From JANWVO01 sp964458495 (GTDB taxonomy: Bacteria > Acidobacteriota > Terriglobia > Bryobacterales > Bryobacteraceae): DNA of 64,000 nucleotides. The translations under genes were made by a program, and so were the position numbers. Each line of letters starts with the position of its first letter. Within the stretch, counting starts at the first letter, position 1. This document shows, one piece after another, positions 8,352-17,253 of the stretch. The notes beneath the pieces are model-generated. The model had not been told where the DNA came from, made no database searches, and saw only the letters and a program-made list of their open reading frames with translations. Location: positions 186,001-250,000 of the forward strand of contig CAYWJB010000003.1 in NCBI GenBank assembly GCA_964458495.1, given 5' to 3'.

Positions 8352-9533
8352 CTAGCTTGCCTCCAGGCACCGCCGCACCGTCTCCAGCAGATCGTGGGCG
8401 TGTACGGGCTTGGTCAGAAATGCCGCCATGCCCCGCTCGCGGCACTTCAGGCGCAGTTCTGGCGACATTTCCGCGGTCAGCGCCAGCACGGGCGTCGATT
8501 CGTATCCCGGCAGCCGGCGCATCCTCTCGTAGGTTTCCAGCCCGTCCATGCCCGGCATGAAGAGGTCCATCAGCACCAGACGGTACTTGCGCCGCCCGGC
8601 GGCCGCCAGCGCGGAGGCGCCGTCGCTGCAGCAATCCACGCGGTATTCTCCCTTTGCCAGCACCGCCCGCAGCACTCGCTGGCTCACCGGATTGTCCTCC
8701 ACCACCAGCAGCGCCCCCTCGCCGTCGCCCGCAGCCGCCGACTCGGGCGATTGCGCCGCCCGCCCGGGAAGCCCCGCAGGAATCCGCGCCGTCAGCCGCA
8801 CTTCCCCCTGCGCATCCTCGATCTCCAAACTGCCCCGCATCAGTTCCGCCACCCGCCGCGCCAGCGCAAGATCCAGCGCCACCCCGTGGAAATGCCCGAT
8901 GGCAGCCTGCTGGCTCGCCTCAAACTCCTCCAGCAGGTTCCGCACTGCGTCCACGGTGAGCCCGTTCCGGCACTGCAGCGTCAGCGCCAGGCCCACCTCG
9001 CCCGGCCCGCCACCGGAATCCAGACGCGTGCCCACCGACACTCCGCCACCGGAAACTGTTCGCATGGCGTAGCGCAGCATCAACCGCACGACCTGTGTCA
9101 GCCGCCGCGCGTCCGCCTCGACAATCCTTGGCAGAATCGGATCCAGGATCCATTGCAGTTCCAAGTGCCTGGACTCCGCCTCCACCATGAACTCCGCCAT
9201 CACCGCCTGCAACGTATCCCGCAGGTCGAACTGCGCCTCGTCGAGCCGCGCCAGCCCGTTGGCCAAGGTCGTGTATTCCAGCGTGTCGTTGAGCAGGTCC
9301 AGCAGCCCGTTGGCCGATTGCCGCGCCATCATCGCGTACTCGCGCTGCTCATCGGTCAGGGGCGTCTCCAGCAGAAGGTCGATGGCGCCCAGCACCCCGC
9401 TCAGAGGCGTGCGGATTTCATGGTTCAGGCTCGTCAGCAGTTGCAGCCGCTGCCCGCCGGCGTCCGCCGCAGCGGCCGCCCGCGCGGCGGCGCCCGTCGA
9501 AGCCGCGGCCGGTTCCTCTCGCTGCACGTTCAT
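8352..9533 (-). CDS. Hybrid histidine kinase-like protein with degenerate ATPase domain
   Basis: The 393-residue protein has a short Ala-rich N-terminus, a HisKA dimerisation domain with the H-box NHEIRTPL (phospho-acceptor His38), a HATPase-like region (about 135-255) and a C-terminal receiver domain. The receiver looks intact, with acidic pair E279/D280, phospho-Asp D323 in MDLFMPGMDG, T353 and K375. In the ATPase region both Asn of the N-box are replaced (RLTQVVRLMLRYA: Leu151 and Tyr155), no DxGxG G1 box is present, and GLGLA has become GVALDLA. ATP binding therefore seems unlikely. There is no sensory or membrane domain. It may act as a phosphotransfer or scaffold protein served by another kinase. 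No partner gene is adjacent. Confidence 0.82.
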   Translation of the reverse strand: MNVQREEPAAASTGAAARAAAAADAGGQRLQLLTSLNHEIRTPLSGVLGAIDLLLETPLTDEQREYAMMARQSANGLLDLLNDTLEYTTLANGLARLDEAQFDLRDTLQAVMAEFMVEAESRHLELQWILDPILPRIVEADARRLTQVVRLMLRYAMRTVSGGGVSVGTRLDSGGGPGEVGLALTLQCRNGLTVDAVRNLLEEFEASQQAAIGHFHGVALDLALARRVAELMRGSLEIEDAQGEVRLTARIPAGLPGRAAQSPESAAAGDGEGALLVVEDNPVSQRVLRAVLAKGEYRVDCCSDGASALAAAGRRKYRLVLMDLFMPGMDGLETYERMRRLPGYESTPVLALTAEMSPELRLKCRERGMAAFLTKPVHAHDLLETVRRCLEAS

Positions 9534-9614
9534 GCAGACATGGCGCTCCCGCTTCCTCCATCGGCGGAAACGCCTTCGTTCTTTAGCGGATCCGCAGGCA
9601 GCCCCGCGCGGACG

Positions 9615-10478
9615 TCAGTCCTCGCTGCGGAAGAATCCCCCAAGGGATTCCAGCGGCCCCCGCTCGTCGCCCCCGGCCTGCCCCGGACTCAGCTCGCGCC
9701 GGAGTTTTTCAAGCGTCATGCTCTGGATGATCACCCGCCCCGGACCCCGCAGCGTGGCCAGGAACAACCCTTCTCCGCCGAAGATCGCCGTCTTGATCCC
9801 GCCGGCGAACTGCACGTCGTAATCCACGCCTTCGTCAAAGGCGACGATGCAGCCCGTGTCCACCTGCAACACCTCCCCCGGACCCAGCTCGAATTCGATG
9901 AAATCCCCGCCCGCGTGAATAAAGGCCGTGCCCGGCCCGGTGATCTTCTCCAGAATGAACCCTTCGCCGCCGAACAGACCGCTGCCGATCTTTTTCACAA
10001 ACGCGATGTCGACCCGCGCCGTCGCCTGCGCGCACACGAAGCTGTCGCGCTGCGCCAGCACCGCTTGCCCCGCCTTCAGCTCCAGCGCCTGAATCCGGCC
10101 CGGATATGCACCCGCGAAACCCACCTCGCCGGGCGCCATGGCTCGGAAATAGGTCCAGAACAGCGACTCGCCCATCAGCTTCCGCTTCACCGCGCCCCAC
10201 AGCTTCTCGCCGATCGACTGGCCCGACATCCGGCTCTCCCACTGCACTGCGGCCGTCTTGTAGATCATCTTCCCGGCCTCGGCGTAGACCTCCTGTCCGG
10301 GTTTCAGGCGAATGCGCACCACTTGCAGGTTGTCGCCCTGAATCGTGTAGTCGAGCGGCTCGGCCTGCGCGAAGCCGTAAGCGGGCGCCACCGGAGCGCC
10401 TCCCATCGCCGCGCCACAGCGGGCGCAGAACTTTGCCCCTTCCTGTGCTTCCGAACCGCAACTGGTGCAATATGGCAT
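9615..10478 (-). CDS. AIM24 / TIGR00266 family protein with N-terminal zinc ribbon
   Basis: The 287-residue protein begins with a four-cysteine zinc ribbon (C4, C7, C18, C21: CTSCGSEAQEGAKFCARCG). A beta-rich AIM24-type domain follows, with typical glycine-rich phrases such as KPGQEVYAEAGKMIYKT, FVHAGGDFIEF-like FIHAGGDFIEFEL, and DYDVQFAGGIKTAIFGGEGLFLATLRGPG. Bacterial members are widespread and of unknown function; the yeast relative is a mitochondrial inner-membrane biogenesis factor. The ATG is preceded by a GGGAGAAT ribosome site. It is the first gene of the minus-strand run toward the hybrid kinase and is divergent from the secreted protease at 10569. Confidence 0.85.
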   Translation of the reverse strand: MPYCTSCGSEAQEGAKFCARCGAAMGGAPVAPAYGFAQAEPLDYTIQGDNLQVVRIRLKPGQEVYAEAGKMIYKTAAVQWESRMSGQSIGEKLWGAVKRKLMGESLFWTYFRAMAPGEVGFAGAYPGRIQALELKAGQAVLAQRDSFVCAQATARVDIAFVKKIGSGLFGGEGFILEKITGPGTAFIHAGGDFIEFELGPGEVLQVDTGCIVAFDEGVDYDVQFAGGIKTAIFGGEGLFLATLRGPGRVIIQSMTLEKLRRELSPGQAGGDERGPLESLGGFFRSED

Positions 10479-10568
10479 TGAGATTCTCCCTCCTGCGCAA
10501 ACACAGTATCCTGTGGGCAGAGTCCCGCAACGGAGGTGTTGCGGCGCCCGTCGAACGAATCAACGCCC

Positions 10569-12800
10569 ATGATACGCAGAACGTTGGCCGTCTGTTCCCT
10601 TGTCTTCTTTCTCCTGGCCCCTGCGCCGGCGCGCACTCTTCCCGTGGTCTGCGGCACCGAGCGCGGCGCCCGCGTCGCCGCGCCGGCGGAGAACGAGGCG
10701 CAGTGGCGCGCCTTGCGCCGCCTGAAATCCCTGGCCCGCGCCGCGGAGACACCCCGCGCCCGGGACTACGGCCACATCGCCGTCATGGATTCCGGCGGCG
10801 GCGTTGTCATGGAGCCCAACCCCTTCAACCTCACCGGCCGGGGCATCTCCTTCCAGCCGGCGGCCCCGGTTGCCGCCAGCTACTTCGTAGTCACCGGCCC
10901 TCAGAACTTCGACTCGCAGGCGGCCGCCCGCGGCCAGCGGCTTGAGGGAATCGACGACGACGACTTCCGCACCATCGACCTGCCCTTCGACTTCCCCTTC
11001 TTCGGCCAGACCCACCGCCGCCTCTTCGTTCACTCCGACGGCAACGTGACCCTCCAGCAACCCGACGCGGATTCCGCCTCGCGGAGCCTCGGGCGGCTTT
11101 TCAGCGGGCCTCCCCGGATCGCGCCGCTGTTTGCCGACCTCGACCCCACGCGCGGCGGCAGCGTCAGCGTCGATCTCGACTCCAGCCGCGCCGTCATCAC
11201 CTGGCAGGACGTCCCCGAATACCGGGACTTCGGCACCGGCCCCCGCCAAACCTTTCAGCTCGTGCTCGAGGCCTCCGGACGCATCTCCTTCCATTTCTTC
11301 TCCGGGACCGCTACGGCTGCCGTGGTCGGCATCTCCCCGGGTTACCTGCAAGGCCCGGCCGAGGTCGTCGACTACGACGCCCCGCCCGTTTCCGAAATCG
11401 CCGGCGCCGCTGCCGAGCGCTTCGGCAGCGAACGCACGCTGGACATCGTGCGCATCGCCCAGCGCTTTTACGAGACGCACGAGGACGCCTATGACTACCT
11501 TGTGATCTTCAACTCGCTCGGCGTCAGCGCCGGCTCCAACGCCCTGGCCTTCGAGGTGAGCGTCCGCTCCAACGCCACCGGCATCGGCGACACGGCGCTC
11601 GACCGCGGCCACATGTACGGCTCCCCTTGGCGCCTGCAGGCGGTGATGAACATGGGGCCCCTCAGCCAGTACCCGCGCGACCCTTACGCCCGCGTCGGCT
11701 CCCGCGGCGCCATCACCGGCGACACGACGATGTCGATCCTCGGCCACGAAGCCGGGCACCTGTTCCTCGCGCTGGCCAGCGTGCGCGACCCCGCGCGCCC
11801 CGGCGACCTGCCGATGCTGGGCGCGCAGCTCGCCCACTGGAGCTTCAACTTCCACTCCGACGCCTCGCTGCTCGAGGGCAACCGCATCGCCGACAACGGC
11901 GACGGCACGTTCCTCACCGTCGCCGCCGTGGAGGGGTTCTCCGCCCTCGATCAGTACCTGATGGGGCTGCGCGGGCCGGGCGAGGTCGCGCCCGCGTTCT
12001 ACGTCGATAACGCCAACACTTCCCGCACCGCCCTGCCCCGCGTCGGCGTCACCATCCGCGGCGCCCGCCGCGATGTCACCGTCGAGCAGATTATCGAAGC
12101 CGAAGGCCGGCGCACGCCCGATGACACGGTGGCCCAGCGCCTGTTCCGCTTCGCCTTCATTCTCATCACACCGCCCGGCACGGAGCCTTCCGCCGAGGAA
12201 CTCGCGCAGCTGGACGCCTACCGCGCCGAGTTCGAACCCTATTTCCACCGCGCCGCCGGGGAACGCGCCTGGGCCGGCACATCGCTCCAGCGCATGCTGC
12301 GTTCCTCGCTCTGGCCAGCCGCCGGCGCGGTCGTGGGCGAGCCGGTGCCCGTGCGCCTCTCCATTGCCCGCCCGCTCGATCACGACCTGCGCGTCTCGCT
12401 CTACGCCTCCAGCTTCATCGATCCCATGGAGCCTGTCCTGATCCCTGCCGGAGCGACCGAGACGGTCGCGCACCTCCGCGCCTCTGCTCCGGGCGTCGCC
12501 GACATTTACTTCTACTCCGACGATCCGTCTTTCGAAGTGCTGCACCAGAAGCTCGACGTCAAGCCCGCCCGCAGCGACCTTCAGCTGGTGGACTACTGGC
12601 GCGATGAGGGGCTGCTGGTTCTGCGCGCCACCGACCCCAACCGCATCCCCTACCCTGGTATCCCGGTGCACATCGAGGGTCTGGAGGCGCCCGTGCTCAC
12701 CGACTCGGGCGGCTTCGTCTGGCTTGTCTGGGACGGCTTGAAGCCTGTGGTGGCGTGGATCGAAGGCGCTCCTTCATCGCGCGTCGAGGCGCGCCCCTGA
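10569..12800 (+). CDS. Secreted putative metalloprotease with HEAGH motif
   Basis: I start the protein at the ATG at 10569 (743 residues), because it gives a clean signal peptide (MIRRTLAVCSLVFFLLAPAPA) that longer versions would bury. Residues 130-270 look like a beta-sandwich of the nidogen-like kind: DLPFDFPFFGQ, LFVHSDGNVTL, IAPLFADLDP and FQLVLEASGRISFHF. A middle domain carries HEAGH (393-397), the HExxH zinc signature of metallopeptidases, preceded by DYLVIFNSLG, as seen in exported metalloenzymes. The C-terminal 150 residues look like Ig-type beta domains. No enzyme specificity can be read. The protein is probably cell-surface or secreted. It is divergent from the AIM24 gene and ends convergent with def. 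Confidence 0.72.
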   Translation: MIRRTLAVCSLVFFLLAPAPARTLPVVCGTERGARVAAPAENEAQWRALRRLKSLARAAETPRARDYGHIAVMDSGGGVVMEPNPFNLTGRGISFQPAAPVAASYFVVTGPQNFDSQAAARGQRLEGIDDDDFRTIDLPFDFPFFGQTHRRLFVHSDGNVTLQQPDADSASRSLGRLFSGPPRIAPLFADLDPTRGGSVSVDLDSSRAVITWQDVPEYRDFGTGPRQTFQLVLEASGRISFHFFSGTATAAVVGISPGYLQGPAEVVDYDAPPVSEIAGAAAERFGSERTLDIVRIAQRFYETHEDAYDYLVIFNSLGVSAGSNALAFEVSVRSNATGIGDTALDRGHMYGSPWRLQAVMNMGPLSQYPRDPYARVGSRGAITGDTTMSILGHEAGHLFLALASVRDPARPGDLPMLGAQLAHWSFNFHSDASLLEGNRIADNGDGTFLTVAAVEGFSALDQYLMGLRGPGEVAPAFYVDNANTSRTALPRVGVTIRGARRDVTVEQIIEAEGRRTPDDTVAQRLFRFAFILITPPGTEPSAEELAQLDAYRAEFEPYFHRAAGERAWAGTSLQRMLRSSLWPAAGAVVGEPVPVRLSIARPLDHDLRVSLYASSFIDPMEPVLIPAGATETVAHLRASAPGVADIYFYSDDPSFEVLHQKLDVKPARSDLQLVDYWRDEGLLVLRATDPNRIPYPGIPVHIEGLEAPVLTDSGGFVWLVWDGLKPVVAWIEGAPSSRVEARP

Positions 12801-12808
12801 GAGCCGCG

Positions 12809-12827
12809 GCGCCGGCTCAGCCGGCGC
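12809..12827. terminator. Hairpin between convergent genes
   Basis: An 8-bp perfect stem GCGCCGGC / GCCGGCGC with a TCA loop fills the 39-base gap between the convergent ends of the protease gene and def. It lacks a T run on either strand, so it is a weak candidate for a bidirectional terminator. Confidence 0.4.
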
Positions 12828-12839
12828 GCAGCAACACGG

Positions 12840-13352
12840 TCAGTCCCACTCGCCGGCTTTCACCAGCTTGCGGATCTTGCGCTTGATCAGGTCGCGTTTC
12901 AGCAGGCTCAGGTGCTGAAGGAACAAGATCCCGTCCAGGTGGTCGATCTCGTGCTGGATGGCGCGTGCCAGCAGTTCCTCGCCCTCGGTCTCGAAGAACT
13001 TTCCTTCCAGGTCCTGCGCCCGCACCCGCACACGCCAGGCGCGCTTGACGTCCTCGCGGAAGCCGGGGATCGACAGGCAACCTTCCTCGCCGATCTGCGT
13101 GCCCTCCCTGACCAGGATCTCCGGGTTCACCAGCACGAGCCTCGCCGACTCGTCCTCTCCCGCGCTCGGATCGATCACCGCCAGGCGCTTGGATACACCC
13201 ACCTGCGGCGCCGCCAGGCCGACGCCCTTGTTGGCGTACATGGTCTCGAACATGTCCGCGGCCAACTGGTGCAGCTCGCCGTCGAACTCCGCTACCGGGT
13301 CCGCCTTCGTCTCCAGCACCGGGTCGCCGTACTTGCGGATGCGCAGAATCAT
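12840..13352 (-). CDS. def: Peptide deformylase
   Basis: The 170-residue enzyme removes the formyl group from nascent proteins at the ribosome exit. All three family motifs are intact: GVGLAAPQVG (43-52), EGCLSIPG (90-97, metal ligand C92) and QHEIDHLDG (metal ligands H134 and H138, catalytic E135). I chose the ATG at 13352 because it has a good AAAGGA ribosome site and gives the standard MILRIRKYGDPVL start; the frame is open further upstream but only into the aroC sequence. It follows aroC with an 8-base gap, so the two are almost certainly cotranscribed. Confidence 0.96.
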   Translation of the reverse strand: MILRIRKYGDPVLETKADPVAEFDGELHQLAADMFETMYANKGVGLAAPQVGVSKRLAVIDPSAGEDESARLVLVNPEILVREGTQIGEEGCLSIPGFREDVKRAWRVRVRAQDLEGKFFETEGEELLARAIQHEIDHLDGILFLQHLSLLKRDLIKRKIRKLVKAGEWD

Positions 13353-13360
13353 CGGTCCTT

Positions 13361-14533
13361 TCAGAACTCCCTGACCTGTTGGATGTAACCGTCGAAGTTT
13401 CGACGCGCCTCCAGCAGCGAATCGCCGCCGAATTTTTCCACCATCGCCCCGGCCAGCACCAGCGCCACCATCGCCTCGCCGATCACGCCAGCCGCCGGAA
13501 CCACGCACACGTCGCTGCGCTCATAGGCCGCCAGCGCCGGCTCGCGAGTTTCCAGATCCACGCTTTCCAGCGGCCGCCTGAGCGTCGAGATCGGCTTCAG
13601 ATAGCCCCGCACTACCACGTCCTGCCCGTTGGTGATGCCGCCCTCCAGCCCGCCCGCCTGGTTGGCCCCGCGTGTGAAGCGGCGCCCCTCGCGGTCGTAG
13701 TGGATCGTGTCCTGCACCTTCGAGCCGAACTCCTCGGCCGCCAGCTCCGCCTCGCCGATCATGACGCCCTTCACCGCCTGGATCGAAAGGATCGCCTGCG
13801 CCAGCTTCCCGTCCAGCCGCGAGTCCCAGGTGATGTGCGAGCCCAGCCCCACGGGCACCCCGTGCGCCCGCACCTCGAAGACGCCACCCACAGTGTCCCC
13901 CGTGCGGTAGGCTTCGTCCACCACGGCCTTCATCCGCGCTTCCGCCTCCGGATCCACGCAGTTGAGCAGCACCTCGTCCTTTTGCGCCAGCGCCTTCAGC
14001 TCTTCCCACTCCACAGGGCGGCCCAGCCGCGCCGTGCCCACCTGAATCACATGGCTCAGCACTTCGATGCCGAACTCGGCCAGAAACTGCTTGGCCAGCG
14101 CCCCCAGAGCCACGCGCGCCGTGGTCTCGCGCGCCGAGGCGCGTTCCAGAATGTAGCGGGCGTCGTGGTAGTTGTACTTGACCGCGCCGGCCAGGTCGGC
14201 ATGGCCGGGCCGCGGCCGCTTCAGCGGCTTCTGCTTGCCTTCCGTCTCCGGCGAGGACTCCACCGGCAGCGCCTCGGTCCAGTTCTGCCAGTCCCGGTTG
14301 CGGATGACCACCGCCACCGGGGCGCCCGTCGTCTGCGAGTGCCGGACGCCGCTGACGATCTCCGCCGTGTCGGTTTCGATCTTCATTCGCCCGCCGCGGC
14401 CGTAGCCCTGCTGGCGCCTCCACAGTTCGCGGTTCACCGCCGCAACGGAGACAGGAACGCCCGCCGGCAAGCCGGTCAGCGTGGCGACGAGACACTCGCC
14501 GTGGCTTTCGCCGGCGGTTTCGAATCGGAACAT
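13361..14533 (-). CDS. aroC: Chorismate synthase
   Basis: The 390-residue protein catalyses the last step of the shikimate pathway, EPSP to chorismate, using reduced FMN. Visible family signatures are FRFETAGESHGECLVATL at the N-terminus, RQQGYGRGGRMKIE, RPGHADLAGAVKY, RASARETTARVALGALAK, and GGLEGGITNGQDVVVRGYLKPISTL in the second half. Length is typical. It lies between the alkyladenine glycosylase gene and def on the minus strand, with short gaps on both sides, so it is probably part of one operon. No feedback or attenuation signal is visible. Confidence 0.97.
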   Translation of the reverse strand: MFRFETAGESHGECLVATLTGLPAGVPVSVAAVNRELWRRQQGYGRGGRMKIETDTAEIVSGVRHSQTTGAPVAVVIRNRDWQNWTEALPVESSPETEGKQKPLKRPRPGHADLAGAVKYNYHDARYILERASARETTARVALGALAKQFLAEFGIEVLSHVIQVGTARLGRPVEWEELKALAQKDEVLLNCVDPEAEARMKAVVDEAYRTGDTVGGVFEVRAHGVPVGLGSHITWDSRLDGKLAQAILSIQAVKGVMIGEAELAAEEFGSKVQDTIHYDREGRRFTRGANQAGGLEGGITNGQDVVVRGYLKPISTLRRPLESVDLETREPALAAYERSDVCVVPAAGVIGEAMVALVLAGAMVEKFGGDSLLEARRNFDGYIQQVREF

Positions 14534-14573
14534 AGGGCTAAGATTTCAGCGTAGCGGAACTGCGCCGGCCGGC

Positions 14574-15071
14574 TCAACTTTCGAGCACAAACCGCAGCGG
14601 CAGGTGCGCCGAGCGGCGGATGCCGATCCGCGGCGTCACCGTGATGGACTCCCGCAGCGGAGCCGGTTCGCCCAGGATGCGCAGCGGTCCCCGCAGCAGG
14701 TCGCAGCCGTTGTGCTCGAGCGTGACGCCCAAGGCCCGCGTCACCTTGCCCGGACCATCGCCGCAGCCCTCCACGGCGCGGATCAGGACGCATCCCGGAA
14801 TACCCTCCGGCTCGGCCACCACGTTCAGGCAGCAGTGCATCCCGTAGGCAAGGAAGACGTAGGCGTGGCCCGGTTCGCCAAACAGGACCTCGGTGCGCCG
14901 CGTGCGGCCCCGCCAGGCGTGCGCCGCCTCGTCTCCCTCCGGCAGGTACGCCTCCACCTCGAGGATGCGCCCGCCGCGCCCGCCCATCTCGAGGCGCTGG
15001 CCCAGCAGCGAACGGGCCACTTCCACCGTGGGCCGGGCATAAAAGCTGCGGGGCAGGACTCGGGCGGCCAT
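14574..15071 (-). CDS. 3-methyladenine DNA glycosylase (AAG/MPG family)
   Basis: This is a 165-residue member of the eukaryotic-type alkyladenine glycosylase family, which excises alkylated purines in base-excision repair. Family phrases are LPRSFYARPTVEVARSLLGQ, ILEVEAYLPEGDEAAHAW, GEPGHAYVFLAYGMHCCLNV, the catalytic-region Glu in EVEAY, and GPGKVTRALGV. It is shorter than many homologues, which often reach about 190-200 residues, but N- and C-terminal motifs are both present. It heads the minus-strand run toward aroC and def and is divergent from thpR, with only 33 bases between start codons. Confidence 0.92.
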   Translation of the reverse strand: MAARVLPRSFYARPTVEVARSLLGQRLEMGGRGGRILEVEAYLPEGDEAAHAWRGRTRRTEVLFGEPGHAYVFLAYGMHCCLNVVAEPEGIPGCVLIRAVEGCGDGPGKVTRALGVTLEHNGCDLLRGPLRILGEPAPLRESITVTPRIGIRRSAHLPLRFVLES

Positions 15072-15104
15072 CTCGCGCTACGCTAGGTGAGAGTATCACG
15101 CCCC

Positions 15105-15656
15105 ATGCGCCTGTTTGTGGCCATCGATCTGCCCTACGAGGTGCGCCGCAACCTGGAGTTGCTGCTCCAGCTGCTCCGGCCCAAGGCGGACCTCCAATGG
15201 AGCCCTCCCTCCAACCTCCACATCACCACGAAATTCATCGGAGAATGGCCCGAAGAGGAGCTGGATTTCCTGACAGAAGCGCTGTCTGAAGTCCCCGCGG
15301 AAGGAGAATTCCGCATTGATATCCAGGGGCTGGGCTGGTTTCCGGACGGGAAAAATCCGCGCGTGTTCTGGGCCGGAATTCACGGCGGGGAAAGCCTGCC
15401 CCGGCTGGCCCGCGCCACGGAAGACGCTTGCGCCTCCGCCGGAGTCGCCCGGGAAAACCGCCCGTATAGCCCGCATCTGACGCTCGCCCGCATCCGGCGT
15501 CCGGCGGACCTGTCCGCGCTTCTCCGGACGGTGGAGAATCTGCCGTCGGACCATTTCGGCCGGTTTATGGCCACGCATTTTCATCTGTATGAGAGCAAAC
15601 TGCGCCCCGGCGGCAGCATTTATACAAAACTGGCCAGCTTTCCATTGAAAAAATGA
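15105..15656 (+). CDS. thpR: RNA 2',3'-cyclic phosphodiesterase (ligT/thpR family)
   Basis: The 183-residue 2H phosphoesterase has its two catalytic HxT motifs at HIT (39-41, in NLHITTKFIGEW) and HLT (124-126, in SPHLTLARI). The start is MRLFVAIDLP, as usual for the family. It hydrolyses 2',3'-cyclic phosphate RNA ends; in other bacteria its physiological role is uncertain. I use the ATG at 15105 because the six residues upstream of it do not fit the family. Its stop overlaps the plsY start as ATGA, so the phospholipid genes downstream are translationally coupled to it. Confidence 0.93.
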   Translation: MRLFVAIDLPYEVRRNLELLLQLLRPKADLQWSPPSNLHITTKFIGEWPEEELDFLTEALSEVPAEGEFRIDIQGLGWFPDGKNPRVFWAGIHGGESLPRLARATEDACASAGVARENRPYSPHLTLARIRRPADLSALLRTVENLPSDHFGRFMATHFHLYESKLRPGGSIYTKLASFPLKK

Positions 15657-16258
15657 CGGAGAAATCTCTCGCCATTCTGGCCGCCTACCTGATCGGCGGC
15701 ATTCCCTTCGGCTACCTGATCGTGAAGCTCCGCACCGGCCGCGACGTCAGGGGCATGGGCAGCGGCAACATCGGGGCCACCAATGTCCTCCGCACGACAG
15801 GCCGCGCGTGGGGCGTGCTCACGCTCCTGCTGGACATCGCCAAGGGGTGGGCCGCCTGCGCCCTCATGCAGCGCCTCTCCGAGGGCTCCCCGGAATGGAT
15901 CGCCGCCGCGGGCGTGGCCGTCGTGCTCGGCCATGCGTTCCCGGTCTGGCTGAAGTTCCAGGGTGGCAAGGCTGTGGCCAGCTTCGTCGGCGTCGCTCTT
16001 CATCTGGCGCCGTGGGCCCTCGCCGCCGTCGCCGCCGTGTTCGTCATCACTGTCGCCGCCACCCGCTATATCTCGCTCGGCTCCATCCTGGGGGCGGGAC
16101 TGTTCCCCTTTGCCGTCTGGATCCTCTATCATCCCGGGCCGGCGGTGATGGCCGCCGTCACCTTCTGCGGCCTCTTCATCATCTGTCGCCACCGCTCCAA
16201 CATCGAGCGCCTGCGCGCCGGCACGGAGAATGTCTTCCGCTTCGGAGGCAGGAAGTGA
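15653..16258 (+). CDS. plsY: Glycerol-3-phosphate acyltransferase PlsY
   Basis: The 201-residue inner-membrane protein transfers the acyl group from acyl-phosphate (made by PlsX, gene at 43762) to glycerol-3-phosphate, the first committed step in phospholipid synthesis. Recognisable are YLIGGIPFGYLIV at the first helix, the glycine-rich loop GMGSGNIGATNVLRT, the second loop LKFQGGKAVASFVG and several membrane helices. It overlaps thpR by four bases (ATGA) and gpsA by four bases (GTGA), so this is a coupled thpR-plsY-gpsA unit. gpsA supplies its substrate. Confidence 0.97.
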   Translation: MTEKSLAILAAYLIGGIPFGYLIVKLRTGRDVRGMGSGNIGATNVLRTTGRAWGVLTLLLDIAKGWAACALMQRLSEGSPEWIAAAGVAVVLGHAFPVWLKFQGGKAVASFVGVALHLAPWALAAVAAVFVITVAATRYISLGSILGAGLFPFAVWILYHPGPAVMAAVTFCGLFIICRHRSNIERLRAGTENVFRFGGRK

Positions 16259-17253
16259 AGGGTCTGGCAGTCATCGGCGGCGGCAGCTGGGGAACTGCGC
16301 TGGCCATCGTTCTCGCGCCCCGCTTTCCGCAGGTGAAGCTCTGGGTGTACGAGGCCGACCTTGCCGGACGGATGGCACGGACGAGGATCAACGACGTCTT
16401 CCTGCCCGGATTCGAACTGCCGCCCAACGTCGAGCCTCTTTCCGCGCTGCCAGCTTGTCTCGAGGGCGCGGACGTCGTGCTGAGCGTCATGCCTTCCGAT
16501 CACGTCCGGAGGGTATACGGAGAGATGCTGCCCTGGCTGTCGCCGGAAATGCTGTTTGTCAGCGCCACGAAGGGCATCGAGCGGGGCTCGCTCAAGCGCA
16601 TGTCCGAGGTGATCGAGGAAGTAGCAGGCCCGCGCTTCGCGCCTCGCGTGGGCGTGCTGAGCGGCCCCACCTTCGCCCGCGAGGTCGCCCGGGGCGAGCC
16701 CGCCGCAGTGGTCATCTCCTCTGCCGATGCCGCCCTGGCCCGCACCATCCAGCAGGCCTTCTCCACGCCGTCGTTCCGGCTTTATACGAACGCCGACCCG
16801 GTGGGTGTCGAATTGGGCGCGTCCTTGAAGAACGTCATCGCCATCGCCGCCGGCGTTTGCGCCGGCCTGGGACTGGGCGCCAACACGTTGGCCGCTCTGG
16901 TGACACGCGGGCTGGCCGAGATCACACGCCTCGCCGTCGCCGCCGGAGGCCAGGCGCGCACTCTCGCCGGGCTCGCCGGGCTCGGCGACCTCGTACTCAC
17001 CTGCCACGGCGAGTTGAGCCGCAACCGCACCGTTGGCTTCGAACTCGGCCGCGGACGGTCCCTGGCTGACATCCTTTCCGGCATGCGCATGGTGGCCGAG
17101 GGCGTCCACACCACTTACGCCGCTGTCGAACTCGCCGCCCGCCTCGGCGTCGAAATGCCCATCACCAGCCAGATGCACGCCGTGCTCAGGGGTCAGAAAG
17201 GTCCTCGCGAAAGCCTCCGCGAACTCATGGAGCGCTCCCTCAAAGAGGAGTAA
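16255..17253 (+). CDS. gpsA: Glycerol-3-phosphate dehydrogenase [NAD(P)+]
   Basis: The 332-residue enzyme reduces dihydroxyacetone phosphate to sn-glycerol-3-phosphate for phospholipids. It has the Rossmann glycine motif IGGGSWGTALA near the N-terminus, SATKGIE, VLSGPTFAREVARGEP, the catalytic-Lys region LGASLKNVIAIAAG and GLGDLVLTC. The start is the GTG at 16255, which overlaps the plsY stop and has a strong GGAGG ribosome site (16243-16247). The frame is open far upstream, but only through plsY sequence. It makes the acceptor used by PlsY. Confidence 0.97.
   Translation: MKGLAVIGGGSWGTALAIVLAPRFPQVKLWVYEADLAGRMARTRINDVFLPGFELPPNVEPLSALPACLEGADVVLSVMPSDHVRRVYGEMLPWLSPEMLFVSATKGIERGSLKRMSEVIEEVAGPRFAPRVGVLSGPTFAREVARGEPAAVVISSADAALARTIQQAFSTPSFRLYTNADPVGVELGASLKNVIAIAAGVCAGLGLGANTLAALVTRGLAEITRLAVAAGGQARTLAGLAGLGDLVLTCHGELSRNRTVGFELGRGRSLADILSGMRMVAEGVHTTYAAVELAARLGVEMPITSQMHAVLRGQKGPRESLRELMERSLKEE

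Noticed and set aside
6456..10481. A plus-strand open frame of more than 1300 codons antisense to secA and the hybrid kinase region
   Set aside because: It is the complement of real genes in a GC-rich genome; its translation is His/Arg/Leu/Val-rich without any recognisable domain, and it spans several intergenic gaps.
10560..12671. A 703-codon minus-strand frame opposite the secreted metalloprotease
   Set aside because: Low-complexity shadow; the plus-strand protein has a signal peptide and HEAGH motif.
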